DNA of 6,261 nucleotides from NCBI GenBank assembly GCA_004525465.1, contig SPCN01000140.1, positions 1 through 6,261 on the forward strand. The letters run 5' to 3'. The DNA is from Chrysiogenales bacterium (GTDB lineage: Bacteria > Acidobacteriota > Aminicenantia > UBA2199). Shown piece after piece: positions 5,540 through 6,261 of this stretch. Every line of letters starts with the position of its first letter. The first letter of the stretch is position 1. The position numbers and the translations under genes are program-made. A model generated the notes under the pieces. The model made no database searches, was not told where the DNA came from, and saw only the letters and a list, made by a program, of their open reading frames with translations.

Positions 5540-6261
5540 ATGCAAGAAAGACTGTTCGTTGCTAAAACCTCGGGGAGAGCCTGGCTCTCCCTGTGCCTTC
5601 TATTGACACTCTTGCCCAAATCGGCAACGGCCGCCGACAATATATCAATCACGCCATATCTTGACTTCAACTACTCGAACAACATATTTTGGGACTCAAC
5701 GGCGGTCAGCGATTCCACTTTCCGTCCGGGCTTGGAATTGAATCTCGACACCCGCCGATTTAACTTCTTCCTGAATGCCGATGGAAAAATCTACCAGAGC
5801 AACGATTACCTGAACCAATCGACGCTCTACGGCGGATTCAATTTTTTTAAAGTGCTGTCCGCGCGCAGCACCCTTTTCCTTTCCCCGGATTTCAGCCTGA
5901 CCTCTTTCAAAGGCGATATGTCATATTTGAACACCGCCATTCCCAGCCTGGCCGTCGGTTTGAAACATTTTTTTTCCGGACAATTATACAGCCGCATCGG
6001 CTTAAATCTGCGTCACAGCAATTATCTTGAACAAGATTCCTTTGATCGCTTGCGCCTGGCTGCTTTCTGGGAAATGAACGCTTTTTTCAGAACCCAGACC
6101 ACCCTGCGCCTGACCATGGGCATGAATTATCTTTTTTTCCCTCATATTTTCTCAGAAATGCCAGTCGCGGCTTCAGCTTCCGGCAGAGTTGAAGAAACTG
6201 CCGCCGCAGTTGTCGCTGCGGATCCTCATTACCGCCGTGGCAATCCCGATCCACCAACCCC
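5540..6261 (+). CDS. outer-membrane beta-barrel-like protein (C-terminus outside window)
   Basis: ATG at 5540 follows the preceding TGA directly (TGAATG), with no ribosome binding site at normal spacing, so translation is probably coupled to the small secreted protein. 240 complete codons are visible without a stop. Residues 1-32 are a signal peptide (basic start, then AWLSLCLLLTLLPKSATA before ADN). From 35 on, alternating aromatic/polar stretches of 8-12 residues look like barrel strands: ISITPYLDFNYSNNIFW, FNFFLNADGKIYQ, STLYGGFNFFKVL, STLFLSPDFSLTSF, LYSRIGLNLRHSNY, TTLRLTMGMNYLFF. The GLKHFFSGQLYSRIGLNLR segment is typical of outer-membrane porin-like proteins. After about residue 205 comes an Ala/Val/Glu-rich then Pro-rich linker (to NPDPPTP) before the edge. 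I do not recognise a named family. It may transport, display or anchor the small secreted partner. Confidence 0.82.
   Translation, partial: MQERLFVAKTSGRAWLSLCLLLTLLPKSATAADNISITPYLDFNYSNNIFWDSTAVSDSTFRPGLELNLDTRRFNFFLNADGKIYQSNDYLNQSTLYGGFNFFKVLSARSTLFLSPDFSLTSFKGDMSYLNTAIPSLAVGLKHFFSGQLYSRIGLNLRHSNYLEQDSFDRLRLAAFWEMNAFFRTQTTLRLTMGMNYLFFPHIFSEMPVAASASGRVEETAAAVVAADPHYRRGNPDPPT

Noticed and set aside
4961..5545. 194-codon minus-strand open frame across the 3' small gene and its upstream region
   Set aside because: It covers the sigma-54 promoter and the repeat cluster, and its product is a Val/Ala-rich shadow of the secreted protein.
6152..6261. Frameshift in the barrel gene, because the +1 frame also reads without a stop and looks strand-like (LPPQLSLRILIT)
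   Set aside because: The original frame stays open to the edge and a Pro-rich linker between strands is plausible; the sequence alone cannot decide, so no pseudogene is called.

Overview
The window looks like a chromosomal fragment from an uncultured, probably anaerobic, Gram-negative bacterium. My best guess is Candidatus Aminicenantes or another Acidobacteriota. This rests on three things: the style of the large outer-membrane receptor (carboxypeptidase-regulatory-like domain, plug, barrel), a sulfatase-like enzyme fused to tetratricopeptide repeats, and a small secreted Asp-rich protein of a type I associate with such genomes. The taxonomic call comes from remembered protein style, not from a marker gene. 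No RNA gene, CRISPR array, insertion sequence or phage gene was seen.

Layout. (1) 1-2372, minus strand: a TonB-dependent outer-membrane receptor, 790 codons visible, with its C-terminus beyond base 1. (2) 2373-2671: an AT-rich divergent intergenic region holding candidate promoters for both flanking genes and a possible 27-codon gene remnant. (3) 2672-4840, plus strand: a 722-residue exported AlkP/sulfatase-superfamily protein with about seven TPR units. Its nucleophile motif reads T-L-P-A-H instead of the C/S-x-P-x-R needed for formylglycine. (4) 4841-5101: a second AT-rich intergenic region with an extended -10 element, a cluster of TTCGC/TTGCGAA half-sites and a near-perfect sigma-54 promoter. 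(5) 5102-5539, plus strand: a 145-residue secreted protein with two calcium-loop-like DxDxDG segments and an Asn/Gly/aromatic-rich tail. (6) 5540 to the end, plus strand: an outer-membrane beta-barrel-like protein whose ATG directly abuts the previous stop (TGAATG), cut off by the window edge.

How the parts fit. Every gene encodes an envelope or exported protein. The receptor and the sulfatase-like enzyme are divergently transcribed and could share a nutrient or envelope-glycan role, but nothing in the sequence ties them to one substrate. The most interesting unit is the 3' pair: a small secreted, probably metal-binding protein and an outer-membrane barrel, translationally coupled and apparently driven by sigma-54 with enhancer-like repeats 68-114 bp upstream of the predicted transcription start. 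I read this as a candidate regulated cell-surface system of unknown function.
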